Assembly (NCBI GenBank): GCA_022834735.1
Contig: BQKD01000001.1
Coordinates: forward strand, 1,465,659-1,529,658
Length of the DNA: 64,000 bases
Source: Erysipelotrichaceae bacterium OPF54
Lineage (GTDB): Bacteria > Bacillota_I > Bacilli_A > Erysipelotrichales > Erysipelotrichaceae
Direction of reading: 5' to 3'
The notes beneath the pieces are model-generated. The model searched no databases. It worked only from the letters and a program-made list of their open reading frames with translations, and was not told the DNA's origin. Shown here one piece after another: positions 8,307 to 16,647 of this stretch (the first letter of the stretch is position 1; each line of letters starts with the position of its first letter). A program made the position numbers and the translations under genes.

Positions 8307-9614
8307 CTATGATTTTTTGCGGGCAATGATATGGATCGGTGTTCCGATAAACCCGAACGCCTCCCGCAGCTTGTTTTCAATATAACGCTTATATGAGAAA
8401 TGAAAGAGTTCCGGATCGTTTACGAACAGAACAAATGTAGGCGGCTCGACACTCACCTGCGAAGAATAATAGATCTTCAGCTGTCTTCCGTTATGCGGTT
8501 TTGGCGGATTCATCATCTGCGCGTCCAGCACGACATCGTTGAGCACATTGGTCGGAATACGCATGGAACATGCGTCATGGACCTGATCGATCAGAGGGAT
8601 CAGGTTGTGTACTTTGGCTCCGGTCTTTGCCGAAACGAAAGCGATCGGCGCATAATCGAGATACTTGAACTGCTCACGGATCTCCTTCGTGATCCGGTTC
8701 ATCGTTTTCTCGTCTTTTTCGACCGCATCCCATTTATTGTATACGATGATGACTCCTTTGCCAGCTTCGTGCGCCAGACCGGCCACATGCTTGTCCTGTT
8801 CCCGGATCCCGAGTTCTCCATCGATCAGGAACAAAGCCACATTGGATCGCTCGATCGCGCTCTGTGCCCGCAAAATAGAGTACTTTTCAATATTTTCGTA
8901 AATCTTTCCGCGTTTGCGGATTCCTGCCGTATCGATGATGCGGTATTCCCGCCCGTCGAACTTGAACGCCGTATCGACCGCATCCCTGGTCGTTCCTTCA
9001 ATATTCGAAACGATCGAACGTTCCTCTTTCAGGATGGAATTGACCAGCGAGCTTTTTCCGACATTCGGACGGCCGATCACGCAGAAGGAAGTGATCCCTT
9101 CATAAGCCGGGATCTCCTTTTCAGGCATGTCTTTTACGACCTCGTCAAGCAGATCGCCAAGACCGAGCCTGTGCGTTCCGCTGACAGGCATCGGATCCCC
9201 GAGACCAAGCTCATAAAATTCATATATATTCATGAGCAGCGATTCATTGTCCGCTTTGTTGACGGCAAGGATGACCGGCTTTTTCGATTTCTGCAGTTTG
9301 CGCGCGATCGCGATATCATCGCTCATGACACCTTCCTGTGCCGAAGCGATCATAACGATCACATCCGCTTCCTCGATCGCCACATCCACCTGCATATTGA
9401 TTTCTTCCGAAAACGGCTGGTTCTCCACCTGGATCCCTCCCGTATCGATGATGCGGTATTCCTGGGTGAGCCATTCGACCTCGCCATAGATCCGGTCGCG
9501 CGTTACGCCCGGCGTATCTTCGACGATACTTTTTCTTTCTCCGATCAGAGAATTGAATATTGTTGATTTGCCTACATTCGGACGTCCGACGAGGGCAACA
9601 GTTCCACGTATCAT
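8307..9614 (-). CDS. der: Ribosome assembly GTPase Der (EngA)
   Basis: A 435-residue protein with two consecutive GTPase domains, each with a P-loop (GRPNVGKSTIFN and GRPNVGKSSLVN), DTGG/DTAG switch motifs and NKAD/NKWD guanine specificity motifs, and a C-terminal KH-like domain. It acts in maturation of the 50S ribosomal subunit. ATG at 9614 follows AAAGGAGC by 7 nt; an upstream in-frame extension overlaps cmk and lacks a ribosome binding site. Part of the operon with cmk and gpsA. Confidence 0.97.
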   Translation of the reverse strand: MIRGTVALVGRPNVGKSTIFNSLIGERKSIVEDTPGVTRDRIYGEVEWLTQEYRIIDTGGIQVENQPFSEEINMQVDVAIEEADVIVMIASAQEGVMSDDIAIARKLQKSKKPVILAVNKADNESLLMNIYEFYELGLGDPMPVSGTHRLGLGDLLDEVVKDMPEKEIPAYEGITSFCVIGRPNVGKSSLVNSILKEERSIVSNIEGTTRDAVDTAFKFDGREYRIIDTAGIRKRGKIYENIEKYSILRAQSAIERSNVALFLIDGELGIREQDKHVAGLAHEAGKGVIIVYNKWDAVEKDEKTMNRITKEIREQFKYLDYAPIAFVSAKTGAKVHNLIPLIDQVHDACSMRIPTNVLNDVVLDAQMMNPPKPHNGRQLKIYYSSQVSVEPPTFVLFVNDPELFHFSYKRYIENKLREAFGFIGTPIHIIARKKS

Positions 9615-9627
9615 GTCTGCTCCTTTC

Positions 9628-10284
9628 CTAGAGAGCCTTATCAATGATATCTTCTACAGCTTCTTCAACTTCATCGATCGTCATGTCCGACGTATCGATT
9701 TCGATCGCATCCTCCGCTTTTCTCAACGGCGAAACGGCACGATGCGAATCCTGATAGTCCCGAGCAACGATATCCTGATAAATAATTTCGTAATCGCTCT
9801 CGATTCCCTTTTCCATATACTCATTATAGCGTCTTTGCGCTCTTGCTTTCGGGCTCGCGCTCAAATAAATCTTGACTTCCGCGTCCGGAAGCACGGTCGT
9901 GCCGATATCGCGGCCGTCTACAATGAAATTCTTTCCTTTGGTGACCTTCTGCTGAAGGGCCACCATTTTTTCGCGAACGACCGGCAATGCCGCAATTTTG
10001 GAAGTAAAATTGGAAATATCGTTCATCTTGATGGCCTTGGTCACATCTTCTTTGTTCAGAAGGACCTTGCCGTTATCAAATTCGATATCTATCGTGTCGC
10101 ACAGCTTTTCGATCGCTTTCAGATCATCCAGAGCGATATCCTGTCTTTTGATGGACAGAGCGACACAGCGATACATTGCGCCCGTATCGAGATGGATCAT
10201 TCCGTAATGATCGGCAATACGGGTACAGATCGAGCTTTTTCCGACTCCGCTCGGGCCGTCTACCGCCACATTGATCCTATGCAT
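9628..10284 (-). CDS. cmk: Cytidylate kinase
   Basis: A 218-residue nucleoside monophosphate kinase that phosphorylates CMP and dCMP with ATP. P-loop DGPSGVGKSSI at residues about 9-19, the DTGAMYR substrate-binding segment, and VDGRDIGTTVLPDA are all present. Its ATG overlaps the stop of the upstream gene as TAATG, giving translational coupling. The gene order cmk-der-gpsA is widely conserved in Bacillota. Confidence 0.96.
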   Translation of the reverse strand: MHRINVAVDGPSGVGKSSICTRIADHYGMIHLDTGAMYRCVALSIKRQDIALDDLKAIEKLCDTIDIEFDNGKVLLNKEDVTKAIKMNDISNFTSKIAALPVVREKMVALQQKVTKGKNFIVDGRDIGTTVLPDAEVKIYLSASPKARAQRRYNEYMEKGIESDYEIIYQDIVARDYQDSHRAVSPLRKAEDAIEIDTSDMTIDEVEEAVEDIIDKAL

Positions 10285-11207
10285 TATCCAGCCAGTCCTC
10301 CAAGAAGATGTACCGTCATGACAATCGATGCGATCAGCACCACGATCAGGATGACAAGAATGATGTTGAGCACCATGCCGGATTTCTTCGATTTTTTCTC
10401 GGAAATGTCATTGTCGAAATCTTCTGCACGCATCCTCATTTTCGCGCTCGGCATCTCGATCTCTTCCTCTTCGATCCGGGCTGGCTTTCTCGCCTTTTCC
10501 TCTTTGCGGGGCTGCGCTTTTTTCTTTTTCTTCTTTTTCTTCGGCTTAGGCAGTTCGACCGTTTCTTCTTCGATCTGATTGGTCATGAGAACATTCAGCT
10601 GATCGGTATCCGCTTTTTCGTCCGCGCGGATATCGCTGCTCGAAAGAACGATCTTTTCCACTTCGCGGACCTCTTCCTTTTTCGCTTCCTCGATCATCCT
10701 GTCGACTTCTTCTGCCGAAATTTCCGTTTCCTTGACCGCCACAGGATTGATACGTGTCAGTTTCTGGCCGCTCGGCATGAGCGAGGCAAGAGCCGAATCT
10801 TCGCTGAGCGAACGGGGCAGCTCCATCGTGGTGCCGCTTTCCTCCTCATCGTCATCTTCCATCGGAAGAAAGTGCTGGGTCCGTTTTTTCGCTTCGAGCG
10901 GTGTATCGAGCTGGCGCAGGATATTGATCTGCGTATCATCTGTGATCCGCGTTCCGTTATCGATGTTGTACTGTTTGACTTCCCCTAGCAGTTCGTCCAT
11001 GACCGGACTCGTCTGATAATCGGTTTTCGTATTGGTGCTTGCGCGTCCTGCTTCATGACTGTGCAGCGGTTTGTTGGCATGAGAAAGACGGTGATTTTCT
11101 ACACGGGACAGACGTGGTTTGACAGGTTCGCTTTGAGCGGCTGTCGTTTCTTCATCTAATTTATCTCTGAATTCTTGGTATTTTTTGGTTCTTGATAATT
11201 GAGCCAT
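10284..11207 (-). CDS. Unknown tail-anchored, charged protein at the head of the cmk operon
   Basis: A 307-residue protein I do not recognise. It begins MAQLSRTKKYQEFRDKL, is acidic and low-complexity for most of its length (DDDEEE, EEVDRMIEEAKKEEVREVEK), has a PKPKKKKKKKK block at about residue 230, and ends in a single hydrophobic helix (about residues 280-300) followed by only a few residues. This fits a C-terminally anchored cytoplasmic protein. ATG at 11207 is preceded by GGGAGG. Its position as first gene before cmk and der suggests co-expression with growth-linked genes, perhaps in division or envelope functions; that is inference only. Confidence 0.75.
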   Translation of the reverse strand: MAQLSRTKKYQEFRDKLDEETTAAQSEPVKPRLSRVENHRLSHANKPLHSHEAGRASTNTKTDYQTSPVMDELLGEVKQYNIDNGTRITDDTQINILRQLDTPLEAKKRTQHFLPMEDDDEEESGTTMELPRSLSEDSALASLMPSGQKLTRINPVAVKETEISAEEVDRMIEEAKKEEVREVEKIVLSSSDIRADEKADTDQLNVLMTNQIEEETVELPKPKKKKKKKKAQPRKEEKARKPARIEEEEIEMPSAKMRMRAEDFDNDISEKKSKKSGMVLNIILVILIVVLIASIVMTVHLLGGLAG

Positions 11208-11234
11208 GATGACCTCCCTTAAGTAATCTAATAC

Positions 11235-11263
11235 ATTATACATGAATCAGGCCTAAAATTAAA
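11235..11263 (-). promoter_or_regulatory. Probable promoter of the cmk-der-gpsA-HU operon
   Basis: A perfect TATAAT on the minus strand (11240-11235) with a weak TTTAAT at the -35 position, 17 bp upstream, and the GGGAGG site of the first gene just downstream. Confidence 0.45.
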
Positions 11264-11283
11264 ACCTTCGATGGAACATTCAA

Positions 11284-11310
11284 CAAAAAAAGACATAGCG
11301 AACTATGCCT
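11284..11310 (-). terminator. Intrinsic terminator of efp
   Basis: Minus-strand GGCATAG/CTATGTC stem (one G-T pair) with a TTCG loop and a seven-T tail, 13 bp past the efp stop codon. Confidence 0.85.
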
Positions 11311-11323
11311 GTTTTATCGATTT

Positions 11324-11884
11324 CTACTTTGCACGTCCGGAATATTTTCCGTCGCTCGTATTGATCACGATATTTTCGCCTTCCGCGATAAATAAAGGAA
11401 CTTTTACCTGCAGACCGGTTTCGAGCGTTGCGTTTTTCATAGCGTTTGTAGCGGTATCCCCTTTAACAGCCGGTTCGCATTCTGTGATCTGAAGCGTAAC
11501 CTTGTCCGGAAGAGAAACACCAATGATCTCCCCTTCGTAGCTTGTGATATTCACATTGTCGTTTTCCTTGATGAACTTGCGTTCCCATTCAAGACGCGAT
11601 GTAGGGATCTCTACCTGCTCGTACGTTTCGTTGTCCATGAAAACCATCGATTCGCCATCTTCATACAAGTACTGCATTTCGCGCTTTTCGATCATGGCCG
11701 GTTCCACTTTTTCGCCTCCGCCCCATGAAAGCTCGACGTTGCTTCCTGTACGAAGATTGCGGACCTTCGCTTTTACGACCATGGCAGAACGGGCTGTCTT
11801 ATTTTGTGAAATATCCAGAACGACATAAATGTCTCCGTCGACATGGATCGTCTGACCTGGTTTTAAATCATTTGAGCTGATCAT
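11324..11884 (-). CDS. efp: Elongation factor P with arginine at the loop tip (R32 type)
   Basis: A 186-residue EF-P with the usual three beta domains; it relieves ribosome stalling at polyproline stretches. The KOW domain runs MISSNDLKPGQTIHVDGDIY and the OB domains contain EKVEPAMIEKREMQYLYEDG and ITECEPAVKGDTA. The tip of the first domain, normally PGKG in Bacillota, reads NKTARSAMVVKAK with R32 (codon CGT) at the modified position, like the rhamnosylated NKSGRNAAVVKMK of Pseudomonas. ATG at 11884 follows AAGGAGA. The gene now lies directly downstream of an IS element but keeps about 100 bp of its own upstream DNA. Confidence 0.95.
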   Translation of the reverse strand: MISSNDLKPGQTIHVDGDIYVVLDISQNKTARSAMVVKAKVRNLRTGSNVELSWGGGEKVEPAMIEKREMQYLYEDGESMVFMDNETYEQVEIPTSRLEWERKFIKENDNVNITSYEGEIIGVSLPDKVTLQITECEPAVKGDTATNAMKNATLETGLQVKVPLFIAEGENIVINTSDGKYSGRAK

Positions 11885-11983
11885 TATTACTTCTCCTTTT
11901 TTTCTACTATACAATTTAATGTTCTTCCTTGTTTTTGTCAACCTTGATCTGGGCTGCCGCCCTATCCTTTTGAAAAGAAAAAA
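11880..11983. repeat. Direct repeat, left copy (104 bp target-site duplication)
   Basis: Identical to 13973-14076. It contains the first codons, ribosome binding site and promoter of efp. One further base (G) at its left edge is ambiguous between repeat and element end. Confidence 0.9.
11914..11941 (-). promoter_or_regulatory. efp promoter (inside the duplicated target site)
   Basis: Minus-strand TTGACA (11941-11936), 16-bp spacer, TTAAAT (11919-11914), upstream of the efp ribosome binding site. An identical copy stands at the other side of the IS (14034-14007), where it reads into the IS end. Confidence 0.55.
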
Positions 11984-13972
11984 CCCGTCTTTAGAAGTTG
12001 TACACTACAATTAGTGGAAAATTGCTTGAAAAGTTAATAGATATTTTAGAAATCTCCTTTATTTAAAGGAAATATTTTTTCGAAATTTCTTTTAATTTTT
12101 TCTGTTCGGTTTATAATAGTAGTGTATGTAGTGTACTAGAAATGGAGCTTCCCTATGGCCTACTTCCTCCGAAAACATAATAAAAAACGTGGCATCTATC
12201 TCCAGGTCCTCTTCTCCTATCGCGACCCAGAATCCGGCAAGCCAAAGAACAAATCTGTCATTTCTCCCGGCTATGTCTCCGATCTCATCGATTCCGGCAT
12301 TCCCGATCCTATAACTTTTTACTCCGAGTATGTCAAAAATCTGAATGATGAATACCGCTTCAGGAAAAATGAAGAAAAACGCAGACTCATCTCTGAACGC
12401 CCGGCTCTGCGCTATCTCGGCTATTTTCCTCTTGCCGCACTCTTCAGAAAGCTTGAGGTCTCCGAACAGATCCAGCCGCTCCTTATCACCCGCAATTTCC
12501 AGTTTCCTATGATCGGCTGCCTTCTCGACCTCATATGTGCAAGGGCCGTGGCTCCCTGTTCCAAACTCAAAACCGCAGAAGATGTCATCCCTTGTCTATG
12601 GGATGGCAGTTCTTATTCCTATGACCAGGTCCTGGCCTGTGTCGAATTTTTTGGAAAGTATTATGAGAAGATCATAGAAATATTCACCCGTCAGACAAAC
12701 GAATATTATGAACTGGATACTTCTTCTACATTTTTCGACTGCACCAATTTCTATTTCGAAATCGACCGCATGGATGACCTCAGACGGAAAGGGCCGTCGA
12801 AAGAACATCGGACAGACCCTATTGTCGGCATGGGACTGCTGCTCGACAGAAACTGCATTCCCATCGCCATGCGCCTCTATCCTGGCAATCAGTCGGAAAA
12901 ACCGGTATTTCGGGAAGTCCTCGACGACCTCAAACGCCAGCAGAACATCACCGGCCGTACGATCCGCATTGCCGACAAAGGATTGAACTGTGCCCAGAAC
13001 ATCTATCACGCCCTTTCCAGCGGAGACGGCTATATCTTTTCCAAATCGATAAAATCGCTTTCTGAAAAAGAACGGGAATGGGCCCTCTCTGACAGAGGAT
13101 TTGCCGACATCTATGGAAAAGGAAACGACAGTCAAAAGCTCCGTTTCAAGATAAAGAGCGGTGTCGATGAATTCTGGTATGAATATACGGATACAAATGG
13201 GCGGAAAATAAAGTTTAAAAGTAACGAAAAAAGGACCGTCACTTATAATCCGGCCCTGGCCAGAAAACAAAAAGCGGAGATCCAGAAAGAAGTGGATAAA
13301 GCAAGAGGCTGCTGCCTGAGCCAGGCCAAGAAGAGCGAATATGGCGATTCGGCAAAATATGTTACATTTACAGCAGCCGACAAAGAAGGCAACGAAATTT
13401 CTGACAAAGTGGTCGGCAGGATCAATGAAAAGAAAGTCCAGAAGGATCTCGATTGTGCCGGGTACAATATGATTGTCACATCCGAAATCGCTATGGACGA
13501 AATGGAAATCTACGATACCTATCACCGTTTATGGCGGATCGAGGAATCTTTCCGCTCCGTCAAGACACAGCTCGATGCCCGTCCGGTATTCCTGCAGAAG
13601 GAAAACTGCATCAAAGGACATTTTCTGATCTGCTACCTTACTGTGCTGCTGGAACGGCTGTTTCAATTCAAAGTATTGGATAACAAATTCTGCACGGAAG
13701 AAATCTACGAGTTCATCCGGGAGTTCAGGGTACTGCCAGTCACGAAAAGGCAGGCAATCAATACGATGGCCAGAACCCCGCTGACAGATTATTTGGAAAA
13801 CAGATACAAAGTGAGAGTCAATAATTACTATTTATCCGAAAAAGATATAACAAACATGATAGAGAAGAATTTCTAGACACAGACAAAAATAAAGCGACTG
13901 GAATCAGCAATGAATTTCAGCCGCTATTTCTTTAGTACACTACTTTTTTAAGGAAAACTTCTAAAGTCAGGG
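11984..13972. mobile_element. IS1634-family insertion sequence, about 1.99 kb
   Basis: The element lies between two identical 104-bp direct repeats. Its ends are imperfect inverted repeats: CCCGTCTTTAGAAGTT at the left and, on the opposite strand, CCCTGACTTTAGAAGTT at the right. It carries one transposase gene. Members of the IS1634 family are known for unusually long, variable target duplications, which fits. The insertion separates efp from the DNA that used to lie more than 100 bp upstream. Confidence 0.88.
12155..13876 (+). CDS. IS1634-family transposase
   Basis: A 573-residue DDE transposase of the IS4 superfamily. Catalytic regions are visible as FFDCTNFYFE (first Asp), IRIADKGLN (second Asp) and the C-terminal YHRLWRIEESFRSVK signature with the Glu, near residue 455. 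It cuts and joins the element ends. The frame is complete, so the copy may be active. GGAG lies 7 nt before the ATG and a TATAAT at 12112-12117 could drive it. It is transcribed away from efp. Confidence 0.93.
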   Translation: MAYFLRKHNKKRGIYLQVLFSYRDPESGKPKNKSVISPGYVSDLIDSGIPDPITFYSEYVKNLNDEYRFRKNEEKRRLISERPALRYLGYFPLAALFRKLEVSEQIQPLLITRNFQFPMIGCLLDLICARAVAPCSKLKTAEDVIPCLWDGSSYSYDQVLACVEFFGKYYEKIIEIFTRQTNEYYELDTSSTFFDCTNFYFEIDRMDDLRRKGPSKEHRTDPIVGMGLLLDRNCIPIAMRLYPGNQSEKPVFREVLDDLKRQQNITGRTIRIADKGLNCAQNIYHALSSGDGYIFSKSIKSLSEKEREWALSDRGFADIYGKGNDSQKLRFKIKSGVDEFWYEYTDTNGRKIKFKSNEKRTVTYNPALARKQKAEIQKEVDKARGCCLSQAKKSEYGDSAKYVTFTAADKEGNEISDKVVGRINEKKVQKDLDCAGYNMIVTSEIAMDEMEIYDTYHRLWRIEESFRSVKTQLDARPVFLQKENCIKGHFLICYLTVLLERLFQFKVLDNKFCTEEIYEFIREFRVLPVTKRQAINTMARTPLTDYLENRYKVRVNNYYLSEKDITNMIEKNF

Positions 13973-14076
13973 ATCATTATTACTTCTCCTTTTTTTCTAC
14001 TATACAATTTAATGTTCTTCCTTGTTTTTGTCAACCTTGATCTGGGCTGCCGCCCTATCCTTTTGAAAAGAAAAAA
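13973..14076. repeat. Direct repeat, right copy (104 bp target-site duplication)
   Basis: Second copy of 11880-11983. On the minus strand it carries an orphan efp promoter, ribosome binding site and start that runs only nine codons into the IS end before a stop. Its far edge falls in the T-run of the hairpin at 14075-14092. Confidence 0.9.
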
Positions 14077-14092
14077 AGCACCGCAGTGCTTT
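14071..14092 (-). terminator. Intrinsic terminator of the candidate small RNA
   Basis: Minus-strand AAAGCAC/GTGCTTT hairpin with a 4-nt loop and seven T; the T-run is the edge of the IS target duplication. Confidence 0.75.
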
Positions 14093-14196
14093 CTTTCCGT
14101 ATCGAAAGGAATCGATATGAATAATATACTCACATACTTAAGGAAGGATGTATGTATGCGAGAAGCTAAGATTGAGCCTTGTCTTAGCTTTTATCC
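14071..14196 (-). ncRNA. Candidate small RNA of about 125 nt
   Basis: On the minus strand a good promoter (next entry) is followed by structured sequence without a credible reading frame or ribosome binding site: stem AAGCTAAGA/TCTTAGCTT (14190-14163), further short stems, and a terminator AAAGCAC/GTGCTTT with a seven-T tail ending at 14071. The transcript would run about 125 nt. It lies between nfnB (upstream on this strand) and the IS, so it could also be read as part of a longer 3' region, but a promoter this close to the terminator argues for an independent RNA. No known family recognised. Confidence 0.4.
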
Positions 14197-14202
14197 GTCT
14201 TT

Positions 14203-14239
14203 ATAATAGCGCGTGATGCGCCAAATGTAAACCCTTACA
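14203..14239 (-). promoter_or_regulatory. Promoter with overlapping palindrome for the candidate small RNA
   Basis: Minus-strand TTTACA (14231-14226), 17-bp spacer, TATTAT (14208-14203). The -35 box overlaps the palindrome TGTAAACCCTTACA (14226-14239), which differs from the CcpA cre consensus only at the central G. Confidence 0.5.
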
Positions 14240-14270
14240 AATGCAATTGCTCAGATTTTTTGATTTTCGG

Positions 14271-15656
14271 CTATTCTTTTCCTTTGATATAGGCATCGAT
14301 CGATGCGGCACCCTTTTTGCCGGCCCCCATGGCGCTGATCACTGTCGCCGCGCCAGTCACCGCATCGCCGCCGGCATAAATTCCCTCGCGGGAAGTCTGC
14401 TCGGTCTCATCAACGATCAGGCAGCCCTTACGGTTTACTTCAAGACCTTTTGTCGTATGACGGATCAGAGGGTTCGGCGAAGTTCCGATCGCCATGATCA
14501 TGCAGTCCGCGTCGATCAGGAAATTGCTGTCCTTGATCTCGACCGGACGTCTTCTTCCGGACGCGTCCGGCTCTCCAAGCTCCATCCGGACACATTCCAC
14601 TTTTTCGACCCAGCCATCTTTATTTCCAAGCACCTGTACCGGATTGCACAGCAGATCGAAAATGATGCCTTCCTCCATCGCATGTTCCACTTCTTCCTTG
14701 CGGGCAGGCAGTTCCTCCAGGGAACGACGGTATACGATATGCACTTCGGATCCGAGACGGCGCGCGCAGCGGGCCGCATCCATGGCCACGTTGCCGCCGC
14801 CGACAACGACCGTCTTTTCCGGATGCTGGATCGGTGTATGCGAACCTTCCTTGTAGGCTTTCATCAAATTGATACGGGTCAAAAACTCATTGGCCGAATA
14901 TACACCTTTCAGGTTTTCTCCCGGCATGCCCATAAAGTTCGGCAGGCCGGCTCCCGAGCCGATAAAGATCGCTTCATACCCGTCCTCGATCAAAGAGTCG
15001 ATCGTGTCACTTCGTCCGACCACAAAATTCGTTACGATATCTACGCCCAGTTCCTTGAGATGCCGGATCTCGGCCTGAACGATTTCTTTAGGCAGACGGA
15101 ATTCTGGAATACCGTACATCAGCACGCCGCCGGCAACATGAAGAGCTTCGAAGATCGTCACTTCATATCCCATTTTCGCCAGATCGCCGGCAGCCGTCAG
15201 CCCGGCCGGACCGGCTCCTACGACCGCCACCTTATGCCCGTTGGTTTCCGGTTTTTCAAGCGGGACATCGTGCTCTGTGCGATGCGTGTCGGCCACGAAC
15301 CGCTCGAGACGGCCGATCGCGACCGGTTCGGTCTTGATGCCGCGGACGCAGTATTTTTCGCACTGGCTTTCCTGCGGACAAACACGGCCGCATACAGCTG
15401 GCAGAGAGGACGTGAGGCTGATGATCCGGTAGGCTTCCTCGAAATCGCCTTCTTTTACCTTTTCGATAAAATCGGGAATGTTGACATTGACCGGACATCC
15501 CTGGACACATGGCTTATGCTTGCAGTGAAGACAGCGCTCCGCTTCCTCTACAGCCATCTGCGGCGTATAGCCCATCGCCACTTCTTCAAAATTCGTGATC
15601 CTTGCTTCCGGATCCTGGGTCGGCATTGGCGCCTTTTTTGGAGACATGTTCGGCAT
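14271..15656 (-). CDS. nfnB: NfnB-type NADPH oxidoreductase / glutamate synthase small-subunit homologue
   Basis: A 461-residue iron-sulfur flavoprotein. The N-terminal domain holds cysteines for two [4Fe-4S] clusters (CLHCKHKPCVQGCP, about residues 40-53, and CGRVCPQ...CEKYC), followed by FAD (VVGAGPAGLTAAGDLA) and NADPH (VVGGGNVAMDAAR) Rossmann motifs. Alone it resembles GltD; next to the PyrK-like nfnA it is better read as the large subunit of the bifurcating NADH-dependent ferredoxin:NADP+ oxidoreductase. Its ATG overlaps the nfnA stop as TAATG. A role as free-standing glutamate synthase small subunit is less likely because a complete gltBD lies at 38-44 kb. Confidence 0.88.
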   Translation of the reverse strand: MPNMSPKKAPMPTQDPEARITNFEEVAMGYTPQMAVEEAERCLHCKHKPCVQGCPVNVNIPDFIEKVKEGDFEEAYRIISLTSSLPAVCGRVCPQESQCEKYCVRGIKTEPVAIGRLERFVADTHRTEHDVPLEKPETNGHKVAVVGAGPAGLTAAGDLAKMGYEVTIFEALHVAGGVLMYGIPEFRLPKEIVQAEIRHLKELGVDIVTNFVVGRSDTIDSLIEDGYEAIFIGSGAGLPNFMGMPGENLKGVYSANEFLTRINLMKAYKEGSHTPIQHPEKTVVVGGGNVAMDAARCARRLGSEVHIVYRRSLEELPARKEEVEHAMEEGIIFDLLCNPVQVLGNKDGWVEKVECVRMELGEPDASGRRRPVEIKDSNFLIDADCMIMAIGTSPNPLIRHTTKGLEVNRKGCLIVDETEQTSREGIYAGGDAVTGAATVISAMGAGKKGAASIDAYIKGKE

Positions 15657-16495
15657 TATTGTTCCTCCTTCCGGAATAAACGGCACGCTTCGTCGCGTTC
15701 ATGTTGTTCAAAATCGCCATAGGCACGGTTGCGGCTCATCGCTTCATCGAAGTCTACAAGATGACCGTCAAAATCCGGACCGTCGACACAAGCGAATTTC
15801 ATTTCATTTCCGACTTTCAAACGGCAGCCGCCGCACATTCCTGTCCCGTCGATCATAATCGGATTCATAGAAACGATCGTCGGAATATTGTATTTTTTCG
15901 TGGTCTGGCAGACGAACTTCATCATGATGACCGGACCGATCGCAATGACCTTATCGAACTTCTGTCCGCTTTCGATCAGCTCTTCGAGCTTGTTGGTCAC
16001 AAGCCCTTTTTCTCCGGCGCTTCCGTCATCGGACATTAAATAATAATGATCCGAAACTTCCTTGAATTCATCTTCGAGGATCACAAGATCCTTGCTGCGG
16101 AAACCGGCAATGGTCGTGACATCGCTGCCCGCCCTGAAAAACGCTTTTGCCGTAGGATACGCGATCGCGCAGCCGACTCCTCCGCCGATCACGCAGACCT
16201 TTTCTCCTTCGATCTCGCTTGGCTGGCCTAACGGGCCCGCAAAATCGACGAGCTCGTCCCCTTCCTCGAGCGCATTCAGCAGCATGGTCGTCTTTCCCAC
16301 GATCTGGAAAATGATCGTGACCGTTCCTTTTTTTGGATCGCTGTCAGCAATGGTCAGCGGAATCCTTTCTCCATCCTCATGGACACGTAAAATGATGAAC
16401 TGCCCTGCTTTTGCATGTTTGGCTGCATGCGGGGCATCGATGACCATTTTCGTGACTGTCGGATTGAGTACTTCTTTTTCTAAAATTTTATACAT
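15656..16495 (-). CDS. nfnA: NfnA-type FAD/[2Fe-2S] subunit (PyrK-like)
   Basis: A 279-residue ferredoxin-NADP reductase-fold protein: flavin domain (GQFIILRVHEDGERIPLTIAD), NAD-binding domain (VCVIGGGVGCAIAYP) and a C-terminal [2Fe-2S] site DGTGMCGGCRLKVG...KFACVDGP. With NfnB it couples NADH and reduced ferredoxin oxidation to NADP+ reduction in anaerobes, supplying NADPH for glutamate synthase and biosynthesis. ATG at 16495 is preceded by GGAGAGG; an upstream GTG is less well placed. Dihydroorotate dehydrogenase electron-transfer subunit is excluded by the absence of pyrD beside it. Confidence 0.9.
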   Translation of the reverse strand: MYKILEKEVLNPTVTKMVIDAPHAAKHAKAGQFIILRVHEDGERIPLTIADSDPKKGTVTIIFQIVGKTTMLLNALEEGDELVDFAGPLGQPSEIEGEKVCVIGGGVGCAIAYPTAKAFFRAGSDVTTIAGFRSKDLVILEDEFKEVSDHYYLMSDDGSAGEKGLVTNKLEELIESGQKFDKVIAIGPVIMMKFVCQTTKKYNIPTIVSMNPIMIDGTGMCGGCRLKVGNEMKFACVDGPDFDGHLVDFDEAMSRNRAYGDFEQHERDEACRLFRKEEQ

Positions 16496-16604
16496 CAAAG
16501 TCACCTCTCCATTTATATTTACATATTATACTGAAAACTTTTACATTGGTCTATACAATATTTTTCACAAGCTTATGACAATTTGTATGCCAATGATCGA
16601 ACAG

Positions 16605-16647
16605 AAAAGCTGAACAGGGATCCTCGCTCCGCTGTTCAGCTTTTTTT
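16605..16647 (-). terminator. Intrinsic terminator of the AAC(3)-like gene
   Basis: Long perfect stem AAAAGCTGAACAG/CTGTTCAGCTTTT around a 14-nt loop, T-rich on both strands, so it can work in both directions. Confidence 0.8.
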
